A stretch of 5,840 nucleotides of DNA, taken from contig JACQFU010000450.1 in the NCBI GenBank assembly GCA_016199905.1, positions 1 through 5,840 of the forward strand, given 5' to 3'. Numbering within the stretch: the first letter of the stretch is position 1; every line of letters begins with the position of its first letter. A program made the position numbers and the translations under genes. The DNA is from Candidatus Wallbacteria bacterium. GTDB taxonomy: Bacteria > Muiribacteriota > UBA6191 > JACPRK01. This document shows, piece by piece, positions 1 through 5,840 of this stretch. The notes below the pieces were generated by a model. It was given only the letters and a program-made list of their open reading frames with translations. It ran no database searches and was not told the origin of the DNA.

Positions 1-3000
1 ACGGACGGCTCGCAGCGATTCGCCGTGGTGCGGCTCTCGAACGGGGACAGGATTAGCTTCCCGGCCAACCAGGACGGCACCTACAGCTCGCCCTCGGGAG
101 ATCGAAACCAACTTTCGAAGACGCTTTCAGGCTGGGATTTGACGCGGCCGTGGAAGGTCGTCTATCGATTCGACGTCCGGGGACGGCTGGCTCAGATCGT
201 GGACCGAAACCAAAACTCCCTGACGTTTTCGCGAGACGAGCGGGGACGCGTCACCAAGATTGACAGCGGTACCGGTCGCGCCCTCGCGGTGTCATACACG
301 ACCGCGAACAAGGTCGCCTCGATCGTCGATCCTTCGGGAAGAGTCTTTCGTTACGGTTACGACTCTTGGAAGAACTTGACCGCCTTCACCGACCCCTCCG
401 GCCAGACGCTGCGCTACTCATACGACCCAAACCATCGATTGACGTGCGTCACTGACGAGCGAGGCAATCCCAGGCTCACGAACACGTACGACGCGGGTGG
501 ACGCGTCACGGCACAGACGCACGACGGCGGAACGTACGCCTACGCCTACAACGGCAATCCGCCCACGCAGACGGTGGTCACAGACCCGCTGGGACGCCAG
601 TCCACGTATGCCTTTGACGCAGCCGGACGCTTGCTGAGCCGTTCGTCGCCCGACGCCGGCACTCGCAGCCAGATTTGGAACTCGCAAGGGTTGGTTTCCA
701 CAGTCGCCGGTGAGGATGGGGGGCTGACACAGTATCAGTACGACGCTGCGGGCAACGTGACGCAGGTCCGCGATGCAGCAGGTCGAACGACCTCGTATCA
801 ATATGACGCGGCGTCGAACAGGTTGCTGCGTGCCACCGACGCCCTCGGTTTGACTGCGACGTACTCCTACGATGCGCGAGGCAACCGCGTCATGCAATCG
901 ACGCCGACGGGCCTTCGTTTCTTCGAGTACGACGCGAACGGTAACCTGGTCCGGCACGAGGCTGCCCTCGATTTGCTGCACCCTTCGGCCAGGACGACGG
1001 TCGAAACGGCTTCCTACGACCAGAACGGCGACCGGCTGACTCGCTCTGTCGGCGGCTTGACCGACCGCTACCGGTACGATACCGCGGGCCGTACCACGTC
1101 CATCGTCGACCCGGTCGGCGCCACGACGCGGTTCGAGTACGACCGAAACGGGAATCTCGCTCGCTCGACGGATGCCCTGGGCAGGCACATCGACTTCACC
1201 CACGACGATGCCGGAAACCTCACGTCGATTCAGGACGCCGAAGGGCGATTGACTCGCTTTTCCTACGATCGGTTCAATCGCTGGATTCAAACGACAGACG
1301 CGAGCGGACACACCCGTTCGGTCACATATGACGCACTCGGGAATCGAGCGACCGAGGCCGACGAGCGAGGAAGCGTGACCTCCTATGCGTACGATCGAGC
1401 GGGTCGTCTGATCGCGATTTCGGACGCGGCAGGAGGAGTGACGCGTTTCGAGTACTCGGCGGCAGGCCTCTTGACGGCCGCGGTCGATCGCCGAGGCAAC
1501 CGAACGACCTTCGCCTTCGATCAGACAGGCAGGCTGACCCGCCGCACCGACGCCCTGGGACGGCAGTTGGCCCTGGCGTACGACGCTGCGGGCCGGCTTT
1601 CTGGGATCACGAACTCCCTCGGGGGAATTACGGCTGTCAGCGTAAACGTCGACGGCGCCCTGTCGGCCGCGCTGGACCCGGCCGGCACGCGCACGTCCTA
1701 TCGGCGCGACGGCCTCGGCCGGGTTGTCGCCGCCAGCACCGGAAACGATCCGCCGACCACTTTCGCGTACGACGCCCGGGGGCTTCCGACCCAGTTCACA
1801 AACGGCATGGGACAGTCGACCCGACTACGCTACGACGATGCCGGCAACTTGACGGGCGCCTTCGACTCCGCGGGGGCCAGCTTCGTTGCCACGTACGACT
1901 TGCTCGGCCAGTTGGAGAATGTACGACGGGGGTCGTCCGAGCTCGTTCGGTACGAGTACGACAGGACGGGTCTCCCGAAGCAAGTGCTCGACAGTGACGG
2001 GCAGTTGTTGCGGTTCGACTACGATGGCGCCGGAAACGTCACGGACCGAACGGATGCACTGGGGCGCGTGGCACATTGCACTTACGACGCCGCGGGAAAC
2101 TGCACGGCATTTCGATCCCCGCGCGGTTTCGAGACCACCTTCGGCTACGACCTTCTCAACCGTCTCCAGCGGATCACCGATCCGGCAGGGGGCAGCGAGG
2201 TCTTCCAGTATGACTCCGAGGGAAATCCTACCGCGGTTACCAACGCGGCAGGCGAGACGACTGCGCTGACGTTGGATGCGCTGAATCGCGAATCAACCCG
2301 CGTTCTGGCTGGCGGCAACGTCATTCGTTTCCAGTATGACGTGGCGGGTAATGTCAGCCGTGTCACGGATTCGGTCAGTAACCTGGCCTTCACCTACGAT
2401 CAGGCTTCGCGGACATTGACTGCCCTGGCCTCGACCGCGTTCGAACCCACCAGCACGATCTCCTATGCATACGACTCCGCCGGCCGGAGAAGGACTCTCA
2501 CGTATCCCGGCGGCGGCGTGAAGACGCTTCGTTACGACGCCGCCGGTCGATTCTCTGGAACGGATCCGGCTTCCTCCTCGACTGCCATTTCGATCACGTA
2601 CGACGGCGGGAGCCGCCCGGCGTCGGTGCAGCTCGGTTCCGTGATTCGTTGCGATTACGCCTACGACGACGCGGGACGGGTGTCGTCGATCAGCCAGCGG
2701 GGGCCCGGAGACATCTCGCTCCTGCAGCTCTCTTACAGCTACACTCTCGGTGGCCTGGTCGCCACGGAGACGGAGGACGGGTCGCGGCACTCGTACGCCT
2801 ACGATCTGGCCGGGGAGCTCACCACGGCGAGTCATCCGGCCGGGCAAACTTTCAATCCGGCCGAGTCTTTCACCTACGACGCCGACTCGAACCGCACCTC
2901 GGGAGGCGCCAGCTACGACGGTCGCAACGCCCTTGTGGGGGACGCCCTCTACTCCTATTCCTACGACGCCGCAGGCCGGCGAACCGAGAGAAGGTCGAAA

Positions 3001-4206
3001 TCGGCTTCCGAAATCGTCCGTTACGCCTACGATTCGGACGATCGCCTCACTGAGGTCGATGTCCTGCCGGACGGCTCGACCGTCTCCCATCGCTACCTCT
3101 ACGCCTACGACGGGTTTGGCCGGCGCATCCGCAAGACACTGGACGGCGCCGTCACGCGCTACGTCTACGACGAGTCGAACCTGATCGCCTTGGTCGATGC
3201 CGCGGGCAATCCGCTCGTCCGATACGTCTACTCGGACGGGGTCGATGCCCCCGTCGCCATGGTGAGCGGAGGGCAAACGTTCTTCTACCTGAAGGACCGA
3301 CTGTCCAGCGTCCGGCGCGTCGTCCGCTCCGACGGGGTCGTCGTGAATCGCTACACCTACAGCGCCTTCGGCGTTCCCGTCGAGAGATCGGAGACGGTCC
3401 AGAACCCGTTCCTGTTCACGGGCCGCGAGTTCGACCCCGAGACCGGTCTCTACTTCTACCGGGCACGCTACTACGATCCGCAGGCCGGGCGATTCCTGGT
3501 ACGCGACCCGGCCGGCTTCGAAGGCGGCGAGAACCTCTACGTCTACGGCAGAGAAAACCCGCAGGGCTATACGGACCCAGAGGGGCTGCTAGCCGAGCCG
3601 CTGGACATCGCTCTCGTCGGTCTGGACCTCATCGAGTTCATCGCGGACCCCACGAAGTTCTCCGGCGGCATCCTGATCATCGACGTCAGCTCCTTGCTCG
3701 TGCCGGGCCTTCCGGCGCCGGGTCTGCTGGCCAAGGCCAACAAGCTGGGCAAGCTTCGTATAGCGGCCTCCGACTTCACGAAGCTGCGCCAGCTACGGAA
3801 AGACGTGGTTGCGGTCATAAACACGATCTTCACCAAGTTCTCACCCTGCGAGCGCGGACGGATTCTCCACAAGATCTTCGGCGAGGGAAAGGGCTTCGAG
3901 TTCATGAGGACGATCGACAACTTCGTCCGCGAGACCGGCACGGCGATCAGCATCAAGACGTCGAACATCGTCGGAAGGACAGTCGGACAGGTCGAGTCCC
4001 GCGTCATGGGGGCGGCGCACTCGCTCCAGCAATTCGGTGGCGCTCAGATCGGCAAAATCAAAGTCGCAGCCGGTGACGTCAAACGAAGAATGCTGATCTA
4101 CGTCACTCCCTCGGCGGCAAACAGCCCCAAGCTGAGACGGGCCTTCGATACCCTGACCCGAAAGCTCCAGGGCCTGGGGATCGATCTCGTGGTCCCGATG
4201 AAGTGA
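1..4206 (+). CDS. RHS/YD-repeat polymorphic toxin with C-terminal nuclease domain (5' partial)
   Basis: This is the 3' part (1401 codons) of a giant RHS-family protein. The frame is open from base 1 and its first residues (TDGSQRFAVVRLSNGDRISF) are ordinary pre-YD RHS sequence, so the GTG at 25 is internal and the true start is upstream. Order of parts, numbered from the first codon here: YD lead-in to about residue 54; about 47 YD repeats to about 1076; core segment with FYLKDRLSSVRR, a diverged form of the family's usual DHLGSVR motif; core end with FTGREFD, GLYFYRARYYDP and PxxxxDPxGL at residues 1139-1196; variable tail 1197-1401. In known RHS proteins the repeats build a hollow beta-cocoon around the tail toxin, which kills competing cells after delivery. 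The stop lies 8 bases before a probable immunity gene, as expected for such toxins. The N-terminus is missing, so signal peptide and secretion route cannot be judged. RHS identity is very secure; the toxin role is a strong inference. Confidence 0.96.
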   Translation, partial: TDGSQRFAVVRLSNGDRISFPANQDGTYSSPSGDRNQLSKTLSGWDLTRPWKVVYRFDVRGRLAQIVDRNQNSLTFSRDERGRVTKIDSGTGRALAVSYTTANKVASIVDPSGRVFRYGYDSWKNLTAFTDPSGQTLRYSYDPNHRLTCVTDERGNPRLTNTYDAGGRVTAQTHDGGTYAYAYNGNPPTQTVVTDPLGRQSTYAFDAAGRLLSRSSPDAGTRSQIWNSQGLVSTVAGEDGGLTQYQYDAAGNVTQVRDAAGRTTSYQYDAASNRLLRATDALGLTATYSYDARGNRVMQSTPTGLRFFEYDANGNLVRHEAALDLLHPSARTTVETASYDQNGDRLTRSVGGLTDRYRYDTAGRTTSIVDPVGATTRFEYDRNGNLARSTDALGRHIDFTHDDAGNLTSIQDAEGRLTRFSYDRFNRWIQTTDASGHTRSVTYDALGNRATEADERGSVTSYAYDRAGRLIAISDAAGGVTRFEYSAAGLLTAAVDRRGNRTTFAFDQTGRLTRRTDALGRQLALAYDAAGRLSGITNSLGGITAVSVNVDGALSAALDPAGTRTSYRRDGLGRVVAASTGNDPPTTFAYDARGLPTQFTNGMGQSTRLRYDDAGNLTGAFDSAGASFVATYDLLGQLENVRRGSSELVRYEYDRTGLPKQVLDSDGQLLRFDYDGAGNVTDRTDALGRVAHCTYDAAGNCTAFRSPRGFETTFGYDLLNRLQRITDPAGGSEVFQYDSEGNPTAVTNAAGETTALTLDALNRESTRVLAGGNVIRFQYDVAGNVSRVTDSVSNLAFTYDQASRTLTALASTAFEPTSTISYAYDSAGRRRTLTYPGGGVKTLRYDAAGRFSGTDPASSSTAISITYDGGSRPASVQLGSVIRCDYAYDDAGRVSSISQRGPGDISLLQLSYSYTLGGLVATETEDGSRHSYAYDLAGELTTASHPAGQTFNPAESFTYDADSNRTSGGASYDGRNALVGDALYSYSYDAAGRRTERRSKSASEIVRYAYDSDDRLTEVDVLPDGSTVSHRYLYAYDGFGRRIRKTLDGAVTRYVYDESNLIALVDAAGNPLVRYVYSDGVDAPVAMVSGGQTFFYLKDRLSSVRRVVRSDGVVVNRYTYSAFGVPVERSETVQNPFLFTGREFDPETGLYFYRARYYDPQAGRFLVRDPAGFEGGENLYVYGRENPQGYTDPEGLLAEPLDIALVGLDLIEFIADPTKFSGGILIIDVSSLLVPGLPAPGLLAKANKLGKLRIAASDFTKLRQLRKDVVAVINTIFTKFSPCERGRILHKIFGEGKGFEFMRTIDNFVRETGTAISIKTSNIVGRTVGQVESRVMGAAHSLQQFGGAQIGKIKVAAGDVKRRMLIYVTPSAANSPKLRRAFDTLTRKLQGLGIDLVVPMK
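163..3228 (+). repeat. YD-repeat array forming the RHS shell
   Basis: By hand count about 47 units of roughly 20-22 residues follow the pattern YDxxGRLTxxxDxxGxxTxxx, each adding beta strands to the RHS shell. The repeat is also visible in the DNA: for example the 16-mer GTACGACGCTGCGGGC occurs near 738 and again near 1568. Units are well diverged, so the array looks old rather than recently amplified. A few units are irregular: the stretch encoded at about 960-1010 (AALDLLHPSARTTVETAS) and the one at 2425-2460 carry insertions of several residues, probably shell loops. Confidence 0.9.
3415..3588 (+). other. RHS core C-terminus with aspartyl autocleavage signature
   Basis: The segment reads FTGREFDPETGLYFYRARYY and on to DPAG (Asp codon 3505-3507) and DPEG (Asp codon 3574-3576), ending in PxxxxDPxGL with Leu at 3586-3588. 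The two Asp-Pro motifs are separated as DPAGF-(18 residues)-DPEG, the spacing known for the self-cleaving aspartyl protease site of RHS toxins (usually DPxGL; here Phe replaces the Leu of the first motif). In characterised RHS proteins cleavage after the final Leu frees the tail toxin inside the shell. The motif is directly visible; cleavage in this protein is inferred. Confidence 0.85.
3589..4203 (+). other. Variable toxin tail: probable PD-(D/E)XK-type (CdiA-CT-like) nuclease domain
   Basis: The 205 residues after the RHS core are unrelated to YD repeats. They start with a hydrophobic linker (ALVGLDLIEFIA, then GGILIIDVSSLLVPGLPAPG), a pattern common in pretoxin segments before RHS and CdiA toxin domains. 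The last 120 residues carry the marks of restriction-endonuclease-fold toxins: CERGRILHKIFG (3847-3882), then TIDNFVRETGTAISIKT (3910-3960), where Asp 3916-3918 and Lys 3955-3957 would be the catalytic D and K on neighbouring strands, then a hydrophobic strand (RMLIYVTPS) and a closing helix-strand ending LGIDLVVPMK. The latter echoes the usual C-terminus of CdiA endonuclease tails. The likely substrate is DNA or tRNA; the sequence does not say which. The family's usual catalytic Glu in RGRxxE seems to be His here. The assignment rests on motifs recalled from memory, not on a search. Confidence 0.72.
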
Positions 4207-4208
4207 GG
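4205..4208 (+). promoter_or_regulatory. Ribosome binding site of the immunity gene, overlapping the toxin stop codon
   Basis: GAGG shares its first two bases with the TGA stop of the RHS gene and lies 6 bases before the ATG at 4215. It decides the start: the GTG at 4203, which would add four residues, has no purine-rich site at a suitable distance. The overlap with the stop implies that ribosomes ending on the toxin can re-initiate on the immunity gene. Confidence 0.65.
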
Positions 4209-4214
4209 TCGTGC

Positions 4215-4655
4215 ATGAGCCACCTTGTCGATGTCTCCAAGTCCGATGATGTTTTTCTCCTGGAGATCAATGCGGGCTGCTCGTTCGGCTGGACCCCGTC
4301 GGGGCTCTTCGTGACCATGCCCGTGAGCGCCGGATACGCCGCCTTCGCGGAAGAGGTGCTCAATGCCTTGCCCAAAAGCCAGGACGGCGAGCCGATGAGC
4401 GATGAGGACTACAAGAAGTACCGCAAGGAAGTCTTCCGCTCCGTAGGCGTGAAGACCAATCGAGCGTTTCAAAAGAAGTTTTCTCACTGTTTCGTCTCGA
4501 ACGACGAGAGCGGCACCGTGTCCATTCAACCACTGTTTCCCGAAGGACGCGGCTGGGTGGGACGCAAGGACGTGGAGGAGGTCGAATGCACGGCCCAAGT
4601 CGAGGCCCTGGCGGCGGGTCTGAGGCGCGGCTTCGAGCTAGCGCTGAAGCGGTAG
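4215..4655 (+). CDS. CdiI/DUF1436-like immunity protein for the RHS nuclease tail
   Basis: This 146-residue cytoplasmic protein has no signal peptide or membrane segment. It resembles the CdiI immunity family once called DUF1436 in length and order of motifs: an N-terminal strand pair (VFLLEINAGCSFGW), a helix (YAAFAEEVLNALPKSQ, residues 41-56), the block VGVKTNRAFQKKFSHC (77-92; the family has a KTKRALFK-like motif here), a strand TVSIQPL (101-107), a tryptophan loop (GRGWVGR, 111-117) and a closing helix VEALAAGLRRGFELALK (129-145). Immunity proteins bind and block their own toxin in the producing cell. It begins 8 bases after the toxin stop, with a ribosome site on that stop, the standard order for toxin then immunity. 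GC content is low for the window (28 of 60 bases at 4441-4500). The family call is by remembered motif similarity. The immunity role is well supported by position; specificity for this tail is inferred. Confidence 0.78.
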   Translation: MSHLVDVSKSDDVFLLEINAGCSFGWTPSGLFVTMPVSAGYAAFAEEVLNALPKSQDGEPMSDEDYKKYRKEVFRSVGVKTNRAFQKKFSHCFVSNDESGTVSIQPLFPEGRGWVGRKDVEEVECTAQVEALAAGLRRGFELALKR

Positions 4656-4666
4656 GCCCTGCGACC

Positions 4667-5731
4667 ATGACACCTGCTCCCACCACTGCCAAAACGATGA
4701 GCTTGCCGCGATGGCAGCGGGCCTTCCGAAGCCGAGCAGTGCTTCCGGGCCTGGCCGCCGTCGCCGCAATCGCCTTGCTCTGGCCGCTGCCAGCGTGGGC
4801 TGCCGGCCCTTTCGGCGGAGAGCCCCTTGTGACGGCAAATCGGCCGGCTTTCGATCCGGCCAAGGGCGACGCGGTCGTCTTTTCGTTTCGATTGCAGGCG
4901 GACGCTCTCGTCACACTCGCGCTCTTCGACCTGGCGCATCGGCGTGTCTGCACGCCCCTCGACGGCGCGGCACTTCGGGCGGGGTTACAAACCGTGGCGT
5001 GGAATGGAGCGACGGACGGCGGGGGGCGCGCCGGCGCCGGCCAGGCTTCCTATCCCGTCCTCTCCGCTGCCGCTTCAGACGCACCGGTCGCGACCTGGGA
5101 CCCGGTGAGCTTCAGCGGCGGCCAACCGCTTGCCGTTCCGCCGACGGACTGGAGGTTCGACGCGGCGCGGGGCCGGGTCGTATACTCATTGGAGCGATCG
5201 GCTCGTGTTCGAATCCGTGCTGGTGTGCACGGGGGGCCGCTCCTCAAGACACTGATCGAGTGGGCGCCTCGAACCGCCGGCAATCACGAGGAGCCCTGGG
5301 ACGGCAAGGACGACGCGGGGATCTACGACGTGAGCGCGGCCAAGGGTTTCACGCTCGTACTGGACGCCTACTCCCTTCCGGACGGGGCGGTCCTCCTCCA
5401 GGGAACGCCGGGCGGCTCGACCGGGATCGTGGCCGCCAAGACTGCAAAGGCGGATGCCGAACGTGCCTCGCTGCTGCGCAAGACTCTGCTCGCCCCCGCC
5501 AGACCGCTCGATCCTCACTTCCTTTCCGCCCATGCTCTGGACTCGACCCCGGGATTCCGCATCGAGCTCGTCGGTGCCGCGACGGGCTCGAGTACTCTTC
5601 CCATCGCGAGCAACCCCGCCCAAGTTCGGGTGACGCTGGACGACGCAACCGCCTCGCAGTTGCTGTCCGATCGCTTCGAGATCATCGCCTACGTCGACAT
5701 GCAGCGCGTATTCGAGGAAGAGCAAGCTTAG
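4667..5731 (+). CDS. Secreted protein with tandem FlgD-type Ig-like domains
   Basis: From ATG 4667 the product has 354 residues. A Sec signal peptide is clear: basic RWQRAFRSR, a hydrophobic core (AVLPGLAAVAAIALLWPLP) and cleavage after AWA at residue 45. Domain 1 (about 56-134) has the FlgD-Ig pattern VVFSFRLQADALVTLALFDL, then AGLQTVAWNGATDGGG. Domain 2 (about 157-245) repeats it with VVYSLERSARVRIRAG and EPWDGKDDAGIY. These beta sandwiches typically occur in exported surface or appendage proteins. A third segment (about 280-354) ends DRFEIIAYVDMQRVFEEEQA, resembling the YVDG-x-FEEE strand pair of large extracellular proteins but stopping where I would expect more strands. The ATG at 4586 would overlap the immunity gene and add a Gly/Arg-rich read-through; ATG 4697 would also keep the signal peptide. 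It starts 11 bases after the immunity stop with only a weak GGTAGG site, so it is probably cotranscribed. Its exact role is unknown. Confidence 0.8.
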   Translation: MTPAPTTAKTMSLPRWQRAFRSRAVLPGLAAVAAIALLWPLPAWAAGPFGGEPLVTANRPAFDPAKGDAVVFSFRLQADALVTLALFDLAHRRVCTPLDGAALRAGLQTVAWNGATDGGGRAGAGQASYPVLSAAASDAPVATWDPVSFSGGQPLAVPPTDWRFDAARGRVVYSLERSARVRIRAGVHGGPLLKTLIEWAPRTAGNHEEPWDGKDDAGIYDVSAAKGFTLVLDAYSLPDGAVLLQGTPGGSTGIVAAKTAKADAERASLLRKTLLAPARPLDPHFLSAHALDSTPGFRIELVGAATGSSTLPIASNPAQVRVTLDDATASQLLSDRFEIIAYVDMQRVFEEEQA

Positions 5732-5772
5732 TGACTGCCACGAAACAACTGGAGCAAACGAAGCCATGATGC

Positions 5773-5835
5773 AGTAGGGCCGGCCTCCGTGCCGGCCCAG
5801 GGCTAGGCAGGCACGGAGGCCTGCCCTACTTTTCT
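5773..5835 (+). terminator. Possible intrinsic terminator formed by the paired palindromes
   Basis: The arms 5773-5793 and 5810-5830 pair over 21 positions with a single mismatch, enclosing a 16-base loop, and TTTTCT follows at 5830-5835. In RNA from the + strand this GC-rich stem plus short U-run, 41 bases after the last stop, could end the toxin/immunity/Ig-domain transcript. The U-run is short and the same bases are better explained as a mobile REP pair, so termination is a secondary reading. Bases 5732-5772 hold no convincing gene. Confidence 0.4.
5774..5829. repeat. REPIN-like element: two inverted GTAG-headed palindromes
   Basis: Two 24-base units face each other around an 8-base spacer (5798-5805). 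The left unit (5774-5797, + strand) is GTAG followed by a perfect 7-bp hairpin GGCCGGC-CTCCGT-GCCGGCC. The right unit (5829-5806, - strand) is GTAG followed by GGCAGGC-CTCCGT-GCCTGCC. The units differ at just two positions, and those two bases pair with each other within each hairpin. A GTAG head at the foot of a short hairpin is the hallmark of REP sequences moved by RAYT (TnpA-REP, Y1/HUH-type) transposases, and an inverted pair is called a REPIN. Such elements are non-autonomous and occur in many copies; no RAYT gene is in this window. Confidence 0.75.
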
Positions 5836-5840
5836 GCGAG

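Noticed and set aside
163..3228. CRISPR-like or satellite repeat array
   Set aside because: The periodicity is the protein-level YD repeat; DNA units are diverged and there are no constant repeats with unique spacers.
2293..3276. Long open frame on the - strand (327 codons), and a similar one at 418-1311
   Set aside because: Both lie fully inside the YD-repeat array. The biased repeat codons (TAC GAC, GCC GGC) leave the reverse strand free of stops; the products are low-complexity Val/Arg/Gly-rich and match no family I know.
25..4206. GTG at 25 as the start of the RHS gene
   Set aside because: The frame is open to base 1 and the eight codons before it read as normal RHS sequence; there is no ribosome site or signal peptide at 25.
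4203..4655. GTG at 4203 as the start of the immunity gene
   Set aside because: It overlaps the toxin stop and has no Shine-Dalgarno site; ATG 4215 has GAGG six bases upstream.
4586..4666. ATG at 4586 as the start of the Ig-domain protein
   Set aside because: It would overlap the immunity gene by 70 bases and puts a Gly/Arg/Ala-rich extension before an otherwise normal signal peptide; this looks like read-through of the other frame.
4711..5769. Second long + strand frame within the Ig-domain gene
   Set aside because: It is an Arg/Gly/Pro-rich shadow in a GC-rich gene whose main frame has a signal peptide and recognisable domains.

Overview
The window comes from a GC-rich bacterial chromosome and is almost entirely coding on the + strand. 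It holds one polymorphic-toxin locus and the gene that follows it. The GC-rich codon use, the very long YD-repeat protein, the secreted protein with FlgD-type Ig-like domains and the REP-type palindromes suggest a free-living environmental bacterium with a large genome (for example Acidobacteriota, Myxococcota or Planctomycetota). The sequence alone does not settle the phylum.

Layout. (1) Positions 1-4206 carry the 3' 1401 codons of an RHS/YD-repeat gene whose start lies upstream. About 47 YD repeats form the shell. They end in an RHS core C-terminus with the autocleavage signature DPxG-(x19)-DPxGL. After it comes a 205-residue variable tail (3589-4203) that I read as a PD-(D/E)XK-type nuclease toxin of the kind found at the ends of CdiA and RHS proteins. 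(2) Eight bases after its stop is a 146-residue gene (4215-4655), which resembles the CdiI/DUF1436 immunity family. (3) Eleven bases further on is a gene for a secreted 354-residue protein (4667-5731) with two FlgD-type Ig-like domains and a third, apparently cut-short, beta domain. (4) The last 109 bases hold no gene. They contain a 56-bp REPIN-like element: two inverted GTAG-hairpin units, followed by TTTTCT, which may also act as a transcription terminator.

How the parts work together (inference). The YD shell would encapsulate the tail nuclease, the core aspartates would release it from the shell, and the coupled downstream gene would protect the producer and its kin. The toxin tail and immunity gene are clearly poorer in GC than the shell before them and the Ig-domain gene after them, as expected for a swappable toxin/immunity cassette. 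No secretion genes are visible, so the delivery route is unknown. The Ig-domain gene shares the apparent transcription unit and could be a surface or accessory factor, or simply the next gene along.
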